The notes under the pieces are model-generated. The model was given only the letters and a program-made list of their open reading frames with translations, did no database searches and had not been told where the DNA came from. A program made the translations under genes and the position numbers. From assembly GCA_002344205.1 (NCBI GenBank), contig DDSZ01000022.1:178-36980 (forward strand): DNA of 36,803 bases, written 5' to 3'. This stretch comes from Opitutaceae bacterium UBA2377. Lineage in GTDB: Bacteria > Verrucomicrobiota > Verrucomicrobiia > Opitutales > Opitutaceae. This document shows positions 1-7,180 of this stretch, one piece after another (the stretch's first letter is position 1; the number at the start of each line of letters is the position of its first letter).

Positions 1-334
1 CGGCGCGGGCGAGGGCGAGGCGGATGCGGTCGTCGTTCACGCCGAAATCGCGGCCGGCCTCGGCGACGAGGTTGGGCGCCTCGTAGCGGCCGCGGCGCGC
101 GGGCTCAAACCAGCCGGAGCTGAGCATGGTCGGCTGTTGCATGACCGTGCCGCCGCTGCGGCGGTAGAACCAGTCGCACTGGGCGCGGGAGGCGGGGAAG
201 TCCTCCGGCCGCATCAGCGCGATTTTCCACTCAAACTCCACGCGGCCGGCATAGTGCGCCTTCAGGTCCGCCCAGACGGGTTCGGCGTAGTGGCACCAGG
301 AGGAGAAGATCTCCACGTAGTAGGTGATTTTCAT
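1..334 (-). CDS. DsbA-family thiol oxidoreductase-like protein (C-terminus cut off by window edge)
   Basis: About 111 N-terminal residues are visible, starting at ATG 334 (MKITYYVEIFSSWCHYAEP). The beta strand followed by SSWCHYAEP matches the start of DSBA-like thioredoxin folds of the FrnE / 2-hydroxychromene-2-carboxylate isomerase class. The usual CxxC is replaced by a single-cysteine C-H-Y-A motif, which argues against a classic disulfide oxidase and fits the isomerase or glutathione-transferase-like subgroup. A WKIALM stretch and a later Trp/Tyr-rich segment are consistent with the inserted helical domain. It lies 20 bp downstream of the AsmA-like gene on the same strand, so the two are probably co-transcribed. 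The reading frame is open to base 1. The exact substrate cannot be inferred. Confidence 0.75.
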   Translation of the reverse strand, partial: MKITYYVEIFSSWCHYAEPVWADLKAHYAGRVEFEWKIALMRPEDFPASRAQCDWFYRRSGGTVMQQPTMLSSGWFEPARRGRYEAPNLVAEAGRDFGVNDDRIRLALARA

Positions 335-354
335 CGGGCAGGGCAGGGGCGCGC

Positions 355-1101
355 TCACTTGCCGCCGCCGAAGAGCTTCTTGATGCCGTCGCCGGCCTTC
401 TTCGCCGCGTCGCCGGCAGCCTCGGCTGCGGCCGCGCCGGTGGTGGAGCCGACCTGGAGGGCGGCCTTGGCGGTGGCGCCAACGATGTCGTTGAGCACCG
501 CGCCCATGACCGCGGTGGCGAGCTGGTCGGGCGTGATGCCGCCCTCCTTCACGCCGAGGTTGTCGATTGAGATCGGGGGCAGCGGCACAGGCACGGCGGT
601 CGGGCCCACGCCGAGCCGGGCCTGGCCGTTGGTCAGGCGGAATTTTTTCACGACAAACTTGATCGGCTTGCCGTCCTTCGCCGCGGCATCCTTCCCCCCG
701 CCGGTGAACTGCTCGATGTTCTTGAGGAGGTCCTTGATGTTGCTGGAGACGAACCGCGTCTCGTAGAGGAACACCGGCTCGTCGATGATGATTTCGTTGA
801 TCACGATGTGGTCGCCGAAGATCGAGAACGGCTCCACGTCCACATGGACCTTGCCGAGGGAAAAGGCGTTGGCGTCGCTCCAGCCCTGCGGGTTGCCCAC
901 GGTGAAGCCCCGGAGCGTGCCGGAACCGGTGAGCGGCGAGATGGTGGCGCCGGCGAGCTCGACTTTCGTCTGCGTGAGCTTGGGGCCGAAGCTGTTGACG
1001 CCGGCCTTCACGATCGAGCCCATGAAGTAGGTGAGGCCGACATAGAGGCTCACGAGGAGGACGACGGCGAGGAGGACGGAGAGTTTGAGGAATTTTTTCA
1101 T
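355..1101 (-). CDS. AsmA-like membrane-anchored protein
   Basis: 248 residues from ATG 1101. An N-terminal hydrophobic segment (about residues 5-30, [20 protein letters not shown]) follows two lysines and would anchor the protein in the inner membrane with its bulk outside the cytoplasm. The following beta-rich part ([19 protein letters not shown], then FTVGNPQGW and IIIDEPVF) has the repetitive strand pattern of the AsmA / DUF748 group, which acts at the envelope, but it is far shorter than full AsmA proteins. The C-terminus is Ala/Lys rich and ends in KKLFGGGK. It is divergent from parE with 108 bp between the starts, and upstream of the DsbA-like gene. Family assignment rests on pattern only. 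Confidence 0.6.
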   Translation of the reverse strand: MKKFLKLSVLLAVVLLVSLYVGLTYFMGSIVKAGVNSFGPKLTQTKVELAGATISPLTGSGTLRGFTVGNPQGWSDANAFSLGKVHVDVEPFSIFGDHIVINEIIIDEPVFLYETRFVSSNIKDLLKNIEQFTGGGKDAAAKDGKPIKFVVKKFRLTNGQARLGVGPTAVPVPLPPISIDNLGVKEGGITPDQLATAVMGAVLNDIVGATAKAALQVGSTTGAAAAEAAGDAAKKAGDGIKKLFGGGK

Positions 1102-1209
1102 GGGGCGAAGGGTGGTTCCGGGCAACCTATCCGCCGGCCGCGGCGCCGCAAGCCGCATGGCGCGGGAATTTCGCTTGTCAGGCCCGCCGCCCGGCAGACG
1201 CTCTCCGCC

Positions 1210-3057
1210 ATGGCCCAAGCCTACACCGAAGCCAGCATCAAGACCCTCAGCTCGCTCGAGCACATCCGCCTCCGCCCGGGCATGTATATCGGGCGCCTCG
1301 GCAACGGCGCCCACGCCGAGGACGGCATCTACGTCCTGCTCAAGGAGACCATCGACAACTCCATCGACGAATTCACCATGGGCGCCGGCCGCAAGATCGA
1401 GGTCGAGCTCGACGAGGCCGCCCGCTCCGTCCGCGTGCGCGACTACGGCCGCGGCATCCCGCTCGGCAAGCTCGTGGACTGCGTGTCCATCATCAACACC
1501 GGCGCGAAATACGACTCCGAGACCTTCCAAAAGGCCGTCGGTCTCAATGGCGTCGGCCAGAAGGCCGTCAACGCCCTCTCGCTCAGCTACCGCGCGCAGG
1601 CGATCCGCGAGGGCGAGACCAAGGTCGTCGAGTTCGAGCAGGGCAGGCTCAAGTCCCAGTCGCGCGTCACCAAGACCGCCGACCGCAACGGCACGCTCAT
1701 CGAGTTCACGCCCGACACGAAGCTCTTCGGCGCCGACTTCCGCTTCCGCACCGAGTTCATCGAGGACATGCTGTGGAACTACGCCTTCCTCAACCGCGGC
1801 CTCACGCTCACGCTCAACGGCAAGCCCTTCCGCTCCGAGCACGGCCTGAAGGATCTCCTCACCAAGGAGCTCTCCGGCGAGCCGCTTTACCCGATCATCC
1901 ACCTCGAGGGCGAGGACATCGAGGTCGCCTTCACCCACGGCAACCACTACGGCGAGGAATACTGGTCCTTCGTCAACGGCCAGCACACCACCATGGGTGG
2001 CACCCACCTCTCCGCCTTCCGCGAGGCGCTGGTGATGACCGTCCGCAACCACTTCAAGAAAGACTTCGACGCCGCCGACATCCGCCAGTCCATCGACGCC
2101 GCGGTCGCCGTGCGCGTGCAGGAGCCCGTCTTCGAGTCGCAGACCAAGACCAAGCTCGGCTCCGCCGACATGGGCCCGAAGGGGCCCTCGCTGAAGGAAT
2201 TCGTCGGCAAGTTCATGCAGCAGGCGCTCGACGTCTATCTGCACAAGAACCGCGAGACCGCCGAGACCATCCGCAAAAAAATCGAGGAAAACGAACACGA
2301 GCGGAAGGAGCTCGCCGGCATCCGCAACATCGCCCGCGAGCGCGCCAAGAAGGCCTCGCTGCACAACAAGAAGCTCCGCGACTGCCGCCTCCACCTCGGC
2401 GACCGCAACGAGCGCGCCGAGGAGAGCACGCTCTTCATCGTCGAGGGCGACTCCGCCGCCGGCTCCCTCACCGCCACGCGCGACGTGCAGACGCAGGCCG
2501 TCTTCGCCCTCAAGGGCAAGCCGCTCAACACCTACGGCCTCACCAAGAAGGTCATCTACGAAAACGAGGAATTCCACCTCCTCCAGTCCGCGCTCAACAT
2601 CGAGGAGGGCATGGACGGCCTGCGCTACAACCGCATCGTCATCGCCACCGACGCCGACGTGGACGGCATGCACATCCGCCTGCTGCTGATTTCGTTTTTC
2701 CTGCAGTTCTTCCCCGACCTCATCCGCAACGGCCACCTCTTCATCCTGCAGACGCCGCTCTTCCGCGTGCGCAACAAGAAGCAGACCCTCTACTGCTACG
2801 ACGAGTCGGAGAAGCGCGCCGCGCAGGAGCAGCTCGGCGCCAGCCATGAGATCACGCGCTTCAAGGGCCTCGGCGAGATTTCCGCCGGCGAGTTCAAGGA
2901 CTTCATCGGCGAGAACATCCGTCTCGACCCCGTGAACCTCCACCACCTCTACAGCTCCGACGAACTCCTGAGCTTCTTCATGGGCAAGAACACCCCCGAG
3001 CGCCAGGACTTCATCATCGGCAATTTGCGGGTGGAGAAAGATCTGGTCGAGGTCTGA
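1210..3057 (+). CDS. parE: DNA topoisomerase IV (type IIA) subunit B
   Basis: 615 residues from ATG 1210. This is the ATPase subunit of a type IIA topoisomerase, which pairs with the ParC protein encoded downstream to decatenate or relax DNA. The GHKL ATPase domain is complete: E46 and N50 in [10 protein letters not shown], then GRGIPLG and [11 protein letters not shown]; the QTK-loop region reads SQTKTKLGS. The TOPRIM domain carries the metal-binding set E412 ([10 protein letters not shown]) and D481/D483/D485 (DADVDG). The C-terminal [12 protein letters not shown] and [14 protein letters not shown] blocks are typical. The length matches short ParE proteins rather than full GyrB. The open frame continues upstream to 808, but that part overlaps the antisense AsmA-like gene and lacks homology; ATG 1210 starts directly before the conserved N-terminus. 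Confidence 0.93.
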   Translation: MAQAYTEASIKTLSSLEHIRLRPGMYIGRLGNGAHAEDGIYVLLKETIDNSIDEFTMGAGRKIEVELDEAARSVRVRDYGRGIPLGKLVDCVSIINTGAKYDSETFQKAVGLNGVGQKAVNALSLSYRAQAIREGETKVVEFEQGRLKSQSRVTKTADRNGTLIEFTPDTKLFGADFRFRTEFIEDMLWNYAFLNRGLTLTLNGKPFRSEHGLKDLLTKELSGEPLYPIIHLEGEDIEVAFTHGNHYGEEYWSFVNGQHTTMGGTHLSAFREALVMTVRNHFKKDFDAADIRQSIDAAVAVRVQEPVFESQTKTKLGSADMGPKGPSLKEFVGKFMQQALDVYLHKNRETAETIRKKIEENEHERKELAGIRNIARERAKKASLHNKKLRDCRLHLGDRNERAEESTLFIVEGDSAAGSLTATRDVQTQAVFALKGKPLNTYGLTKKVIYENEEFHLLQSALNIEEGMDGLRYNRIVIATDADVDGMHIRLLLISFFLQFFPDLIRNGHLFILQTPLFRVRNKKQTLYCYDESEKRAAQEQLGASHEITRFKGLGEISAGEFKDFIGENIRLDPVNLHHLYSSDELLSFFMGKNTPERQDFIIGNLRVEKDLVEV

Positions 3058-3093
3058 TGCTTATGAGGTCACGCCACGCGCCGATCATGAACG

Positions 3094-3119
3094 CACGCAG
3101 AGACGCTGAGAACGCAGAG
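3094..3119 (+). repeat. Dispersed CGCAGAG-type intergenic repeat, copy 1
   Basis: A copy of the purine-rich repeat cacgcagagacgctgagaac followed by gcagag, between parE and the GxxExxY gene. It has the same sense as the copy at 5791-5814 and the opposite sense to the copies at 3154 and 3572. Confidence 0.7.
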
Positions 3120-3153
3120 CTCAAACTCCTGAAAATCCCTTTATATTCTTTTT

Positions 3154-3177
3154 CGCGACTTTGCGCCTCGGCGTGAG
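3154..3177 (-). repeat. Dispersed CGCAGAG-type intergenic repeat, copy 2
   Basis: This copy ends 6 bp before the GxxExxY start codon. It aligns with the copy at 3572-3595 at 21 of 24 bases in the same orientation, so the two form imperfect direct repeats bracketing the GxxExxY gene. Confidence 0.75.
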
Positions 3178-3183
3178 CCCATT

Positions 3184-3564
3184 ATGAAAGACCTGAACGA
3201 CATTTCCGGCCAGATCGTGGATGCGGCCATGCATGTTCACCTGAGATTGGGGCCGGGCCTGCTGGAATCGGTTTATGCTCGGATCCTGGCCCATGAGCTG
3301 GAAAGACGAGGATTGTCAGTCGAACGCGAAGTTCCCGTGCCGGTGATCTATGATGATATCCGATTCGAGGAAGGGTTCCGGGCCGATCTGATTGTTGAGA
3401 AATCGATCATCGTTGAACTGAAATCCGTCGAAACCCTGGCCCCCGTGCACGGGAAGCAACTGCTGACCTACCTCAAGCTCATGGATTACCGCCTCGGCCT
3501 GCTGATCAATTTCGGTGCTCCTCTGCTCAAAGACGGAATAAAACGCATCGCCAACAACCTCTAA
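3184..3564 (+). CDS. GxxExxY protein (PD-(D/E)XK nuclease-like)
   Basis: 126 residues from ATG 3184. The family-defining motif is G25-x-x-E28-x-x-Y31 in GPGLLESVY. A PD-(D/E)XK-type core follows: D68 (FRADLIVE), then E78-x-K80 (IIVELKS), and HGKQLLTYLKLMDYRLGLLINFG, which is the usual C-terminal signature. The function is unknown; the fold suggests a nuclease, but no activity is established here. The gene sits between parE and parC, with repeat copies ending 6 bp before its start and beginning 7 bp after its stop. That placement suggests it arrived as a repeat-flanked cassette inside the topoisomerase operon. Its codon use is slightly less GC-biased than that of parE and parC. Length is normal for the family. 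Confidence 0.9.
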   Translation: MKDLNDISGQIVDAAMHVHLRLGPGLLESVYARILAHELERRGLSVEREVPVPVIYDDIRFEEGFRADLIVEKSIIVELKSVETLAPVHGKQLLTYLKLMDYRLGLLINFGAPLLKDGIKRIANNL

Positions 3565-3571
3565 ATCTCTC

Positions 3572-3596
3572 CGCGTCTCTGCGCCTCTGCGTGAGA
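3572..3596 (-). repeat. Dispersed CGCAGAG-type intergenic repeat, copy 3
   Basis: Located between the GxxExxY stop and the parC start. Positions 3573-3596 are an exact 24-base reverse complement of 5791-5814 on the far side of parC, and a 21/24 direct match to 3154-3177. Confidence 0.85.
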
Positions 3597-3611
3597 CCAA
3601 TTCTTCCTTCC

Positions 3612-5786
3612 ATGGCCAAACGCAAGAAGCCCAATAGTGAGCAACCCGAGCTGCCGTTCGACGGCGCGGACGCACCGCAAACGCCAAACGCCAAAGGCCA
3701 AACGCCAGACGATGCGCCCGAATCAGCCGGTGCCCGCGTCCCCGCAATCGAAAATCCAGAATCGAAAATCGAAAATCAGGAGCCCCAGGCTCCGAAGCGC
3801 CCCAAGGGCCAGAAGGTTCAGGACGAGGCCGCTCCGCTCGCCAAGGCCTACCGCGACTGGTTTCTCGACTACGCTTCCTACGTCATCCTCGACCGCGCGG
3901 TCCCGCACCTTGACGACGGCCTGAAGCCCGTGCAGCGCCGCGTGCTCCACACGCTGTGGGACATGGACGACGGCCGCTTCCACAAGGTCGCCAACGTCGT
4001 CGGCGCCACGATGAAGCTCCACCCGCACGGCGACGCCTCCATCGGCGCCGCGCTCGTGTCCATCGCCCAGCGCGGCTGGCTCATCGAGCCGCAGGGCAAT
4101 TTCGGCAACCTCCTCACCGGCGACGATGCCGCCGCGCCACGTTACATCGAGGCGCGCCTCACGCCGTTTGCCCGCGACGTCCTCTTCAACCCGAAGACGA
4201 CCACCTGGCAGGCCAGCTACGACGGCCGCACCAAGGAGCCCGTCACTCTTCCCGCCAAGTTCCCGGTCGTGCTCCTCGAGGGCGCCGACGGCATCGCGGT
4301 CGGTCTCTCCACCAAGATCCTCCCGCACAACTTCAACGACCTCTGCCGCGCGGCCATCAACCACCTCCAGGGAAAAACCTTCCGCATCCTCCCCGACTTT
4401 CCCACCGGCGGCACCGCCGATTTTTCGGAATACAACGACGGCGAGCGCGGCGGCAAGGTGAAGGTCCGCGCCAAGATCGAGGAACGCTCCAAGTATCTCC
4501 TCGCCGTCACCGAGCTGCCCTACGGCGTCACCACCGAGTCGCTCATCGAGTCCATCCTCGCGGCCAACGCCAAGGGGAAGATCAAGATCAAGCACGTCGA
4601 CGACAACACCGCCGACAAGGTCGAGATCCTCATCCACCTCCCGTCGGGCGCCGAGGCCGACAAGGTCATCCAGCAGCTCTACGTCTTCACCAGCTGCCAG
4701 GTGCAGCTCAACCCCGCCGCCTGCGTCATCGTCCGCGATCCGAACACCGGCGACGACAAGCCCGTCTTCACCGGCGTGCGCGACATCCTCAAGGCCAGCG
4801 CCGACGCCACGCGCGAACTGCTCAAGCGCGAACTCGAGATCAAGCTCGGCGAACTCGAGCAACAGTGGCATTGGGATTCGCTGGAGCGCATCTTCATCGA
4901 GGAGCGCATCTACCGGAACATCGAGAAATCCAAGACCTGGGAATCCGTCCTCGCCGAGATCCGCGCCGGCCTGAAGCCCTTCCTCAAGCAGCTCCGCCGC
5001 GAGGTGACCGACGAAGACATCGTCCGCCTCACCGAGATCCGCATCAAGCGCATCTCCGCCTACAACCGCTTCCAGGCGGACGAGGCCATGAAGAAGATCG
5101 AGGAAGGCATCAAGGAAACCAAGGGCCACCTCAAGAAACTCACCGAGTATGCCGTCGCGTGGTTCGAGCTACTGCAGGAGAAATACGGCAAGGGTGTGAA
5201 GCGGAAGACCAGCTACGACGAGATCGAGCAGATCGACGCCAGCGCCGTCGTCTCCGCCAACCAGCGCCTCTACGTCAACCGCGAGGACGGCTTCATCGGC
5301 CTCAACTGGCGCCAGCACGAGTTTGTCACCGAGTGCACCATCCTCGACAGCGTGCTCACCCTCATGGGCGACTGCTCGCTCAAGGTCTCGAAGGTGGCCG
5401 ACAAGATTTTCATGGGCCGCGACATCCGGCACGTCGCCATCTGGCCGAAGGAAGGCGACACCAAGTTCTACACCATGGTGTATCGCGACGGCCCCGACGG
5501 GAAGTGCTACGCCAAGAAGTTCCAGATCGGCGGCCTCAGCCGCGACAAGCTCTACCCCCTCGCCAAGACCGAGGGCTCCAAGCTCGTCTGGCTCCACGTT
5601 GCCGACAAGGAGAAGGACATGCCCAAGAGCATCCACGTCTCCCTCGACGGCCGCTCGGGTGCCCGCGTGCGCGAGCTGGATTTTGACCTCACCCCCGTCT
5701 CGGTTTCCACGAGAACCTCGAAGGGCCTCCTCGTCACCAAGTGGGCCATCAAGGAAGTGACGGTCAACGACCTCGCGCTGAAGTGA
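3612..5786 (+). CDS. parC: DNA topoisomerase IV (type IIA) subunit A
   Basis: 724 residues from ATG 3612. This is the DNA-cleaving subunit partnering ParE. The breakage-reunion domain begins near residue 80 (RDWFLDYASYVILDRAVP). The winged-helix part reads HPHGDASIGAALV, and the catalytic tyrosine is Y178 in APRYIEARL. Then come a tower/coiled-coil region (IRIKRISAYNRFQADEAMKK) and a divergent C-terminal beta-rich domain ending DLTPVSVSTRTSKG. The position aligned with quinolone-sensing Ser83 of E. coli GyrA is alanine. Residues about 1-75 are a low-complexity extension; residues 22-56 are encoded by repetitive DNA (CAAACGCC and AATCGAAAATC units) resembling intergenic repeats. An in-frame GTG at 3591 lies inside the upstream repeat, so ATG 3612 is preferred. 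Confidence 0.93.
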   Translation: MAKRKKPNSEQPELPFDGADAPQTPNAKGQTPDDAPESAGARVPAIENPESKIENQEPQAPKRPKGQKVQDEAAPLAKAYRDWFLDYASYVILDRAVPHLDDGLKPVQRRVLHTLWDMDDGRFHKVANVVGATMKLHPHGDASIGAALVSIAQRGWLIEPQGNFGNLLTGDDAAAPRYIEARLTPFARDVLFNPKTTTWQASYDGRTKEPVTLPAKFPVVLLEGADGIAVGLSTKILPHNFNDLCRAAINHLQGKTFRILPDFPTGGTADFSEYNDGERGGKVKVRAKIEERSKYLLAVTELPYGVTTESLIESILAANAKGKIKIKHVDDNTADKVEILIHLPSGAEADKVIQQLYVFTSCQVQLNPAACVIVRDPNTGDDKPVFTGVRDILKASADATRELLKRELEIKLGELEQQWHWDSLERIFIEERIYRNIEKSKTWESVLAEIRAGLKPFLKQLRREVTDEDIVRLTEIRIKRISAYNRFQADEAMKKIEEGIKETKGHLKKLTEYAVAWFELLQEKYGKGVKRKTSYDEIEQIDASAVVSANQRLYVNREDGFIGLNWRQHEFVTECTILDSVLTLMGDCSLKVSKVADKIFMGRDIRHVAIWPKEGDTKFYTMVYRDGPDGKCYAKKFQIGGLSRDKLYPLAKTEGSKLVWLHVADKEKDMPKSIHVSLDGRSGARVRELDFDLTPVSVSTRTSKGLLVTKWAIKEVTVNDLALK
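3676..3778 (+). repeat. Short tandem-like repeats inside the parC 5' end
   Basis: Two low-complexity runs lie within the coding region. Bases 3676-3710 iterate CAAACGCCAAA-type units, and 3744-3778 iterate AATCGAAAATC-type units. They encode residues about 22-56, outside any conserved topoisomerase domain, and look like intergenic repeat material that kept the frame open. Confidence 0.65.
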
Positions 5787-5790
5787 TCCA

Positions 5791-5814
5791 TCTCACGCAG
5801 AGGCGCAGAGACGC
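5791..5814 (+). repeat. Dispersed CGCAGAG-type repeat, copy 4 (exact inverted partner of copy 3)
   Basis: Begins 4 bp after the parC stop. All 24 bases are the reverse complement of 3573-3596, so parC is enclosed by a perfect inverted repeat. The rest of the gap to 6034 has a weaker related stretch near 5905-5925 (cacaaagagacggagaa) and no gene that I can support. Confidence 0.85.
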
Positions 5815-6034
5815 AAAGTTGCAGGGCGAGATCGCTGATCCCGCCTTCTTTGGAGCGCCCGCGTCCCTGCGGGCCGTGGGTAGGGCGCTGATTTATTAAC
5901 CGCACAGCCCACAAAGAGACGGAGAAATATTGGCCGCAAAAAGGCTCAGAAGTCGCAAAACTGATTCAGGTGTAGGCAGCCCGCTGGCGGGCGCGGATTG
6001 GGAAAGCGCAGAATCCACAACGTGGCGTAGATGC

Positions 6035-6394
6035 TCATCCTGGGCTCCCTTCCTTGTTGCCGCGAAAGTGCCTCTCCAGCACTTCGATGAGGCGTGGCAG
6101 ATCGGCCTCCGTCGTTCGCCACACCAGATCCAAGTCCACTTCGCCATAGTCGTGCGCGATGATGTTCCTCATGCCGCGCATCGCCCGGAAAGGAATACCC
6201 GGAAACAACGCCTGAGCCTCGGGCGAGACCCGGTTGGCTGCCTCGCCGATGATCTCGAACCGCCGCAGCACGGCATCCTGTTTTTCCGAATCAGCCATAA
6301 AGGCGTTCCGGTCCACCGACTCCAGATAAGTCCGGATCAGTAGCGCTGAATCCAGCATGTCCCGCAGGAGTCCCGACTGGCGGTCATCGAACAT
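6035..6394 (-). CDS. hepT: HepT-like HEPN RNase toxin (DUF86)
   Basis: 119 residues from ATG 6394. This is the toxin of a MntA/HepT type VII toxin-antitoxin pair. HEPN proteins are all-helical RNases whose active site is the RX4HXY motif, seen here as R76-NIIA-H81-D-Y83 (MRNIIAHDYGEVD). The preceding FEIIGEAANRVSPE helix is also typical of DUF86. In characterised members the partner nucleotidyltransferase inactivates the toxin by AMPylating the motif tyrosine, which is present here. It is translated after mntA with an 11-nt overlap, the usual order and coupling. Length is typical and nothing looks degraded. No terminator is evident. Confidence 0.9.
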   Translation of the reverse strand: MFDDRQSGLLRDMLDSALLIRTYLESVDRNAFMADSEKQDAVLRRFEIIGEAANRVSPEAQALFPGIPFRAMRGMRNIIAHDYGEVDLDLVWRTTEADLPRLIEVLERHFRGNKEGSPG

Positions 6395-6713
6395 AGAGCG
6401 TGACCGGCCGGGTCAGGATTGAACGGCGGCGATACGCATTGCGGCTTTTCTCGACCGCCCGCCGGCTCAGCAGATCCACCTTGCGCCTGAGCGCCTGCTC
6501 AAGTTCGTCCTGCAACGCGCCCATCTCCAGCAGCCCCGGCTTGGAGCCGGGCAGAAATTCCACCAGTAGATCAACGTCGCTGTCCGGCCGCATCCGGCCA
6601 CCAGCCAACGACCCGAAAAGCTCCAGCCGCGCGACCGCGTGCCGCCCACAAACGGCCCCTGCCACCGACTTGAGCTCGGCCAGGGAAACAGGTGCTGTGA
6701 CTGCCGCTTTCAT
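6384..6713 (-). CDS. mntA: MntA-like minimal nucleotidyltransferase antitoxin
   Basis: 109 residues from ATG 6713; a GTG at 6722 would add three residues. The nucleotidyltransferase motif is intact: G34-S35, then ten residues, then D46-V-D48 (ELFGSLAGGRM... DSDVDLLVEF). Family members transfer AMP onto the HepT tyrosine to neutralise the toxin. It is the first gene of the minus-strand pair and overlaps hepT by 11 nt, indicating translational coupling. It is divergent from the XRE/restriction operon with about 240 bp between starts, so the two defence modules sit back to back. GC is high like the chromosome, unlike the restriction operon. Confidence 0.9.
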   Translation of the reverse strand: MKAAVTAPVSLAELKSVAGAVCGRHAVARLELFGSLAGGRMRPDSDVDLLVEFLPGSKPGLLEMGALQDELEQALRRKVDLLSRRAVEKSRNAYRRRSILTRPVTLYVR

Positions 6714-6903
6714 GCCTGCCACCCTAGGCAGGAGCGCTCCGCTCGCAAGATTCGTTTCTGACGGACCTTTTGCAGAGCCGTCGCTTGTCGGACGCGCCGG
6801 GCTTTACCTGCATCCTCCTCCCCTGACGCTGAGCGTCCGGACGAGCCGCGGCATAGCTCGCCTCGCGAGTGACGACGGGCCGTTTCGGCGCCCCGCGCAC
6901 AAA

Positions 6904-6929
6904 TTGTGACTCATCGTCCGTGGTATCAT
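6904..6929 (+). promoter_or_regulatory. Candidate promoter/operator of the restriction-modification operon
   Basis: This AT-richer stretch lies 27 to 52 bp upstream of the XRE gene's GTG. It holds TTGTGA and TATCAT elements, but with only about 14 bp between them, which is short for a sigma-70 promoter. A GACTCATCGTC half-palindrome and a downstream ATAGTC resemble the GACT/AGTC symmetry of controller-protein boxes. This is a suggestion only; the spacing is not canonical. Confidence 0.3.
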
Positions 6930-6955
6930 AGTCGTCATTCGGCTAAGGTCGGCGG

Positions 6956-7180
6956 GTGCCTGTCAAAGACCCGACCCTCAGAAAATTTGGAGACAATGTC
7001 CGTGCCCGCCGTGAGGCGCTGGACCTCTCCCAGGAGCAACTAGCCGAGCGAGCCGAACTCGACCGCACTTACATCAGCGGGGTCGAGCGTGGCGTGCGAA
7101 ATCTCAGTCTCAACAGCGTTGTTCGCATTGCGAAGGCGCTCAAAACCTCCGCGTCGGAGCTCTGTGAGGGGATTAGCTAA
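6956..7180 (+). CDS. XRE-family HTH regulator (controller-like) of the R-M operon
   Basis: 74 residues from GTG 6956, preceded by AAGG at a suitable distance. Almost the whole protein is one helix-turn-helix domain: FGDNVRARREALDLSQEQLAERAELDRTYISGVERG, then LNSVVRIAKAL. Small single-domain XRE proteins directly upstream of a C5 methyltransferase often act as controller proteins or methyltransferase regulators that delay nuclease expression. That role is inferred from position. The stop TAA overlaps the methyltransferase start (TAATG), so translation is coupled. Its base composition is lower in GC than mntA or parC and matches the methyltransferase, so it probably arrived with the operon. Confidence 0.88.
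   Translation: MPVKDPTLRKFGDNVRARREALDLSQEQLAERAELDRTYISGVERGVRNLSLNSVVRIAKALKTSASELCEGIS

Noticed and set aside
3723..5129. A 468-codon open frame on the minus strand across parC
   Set aside because: Composition is shadow-like and it is antisense to conserved topoisomerase motifs.
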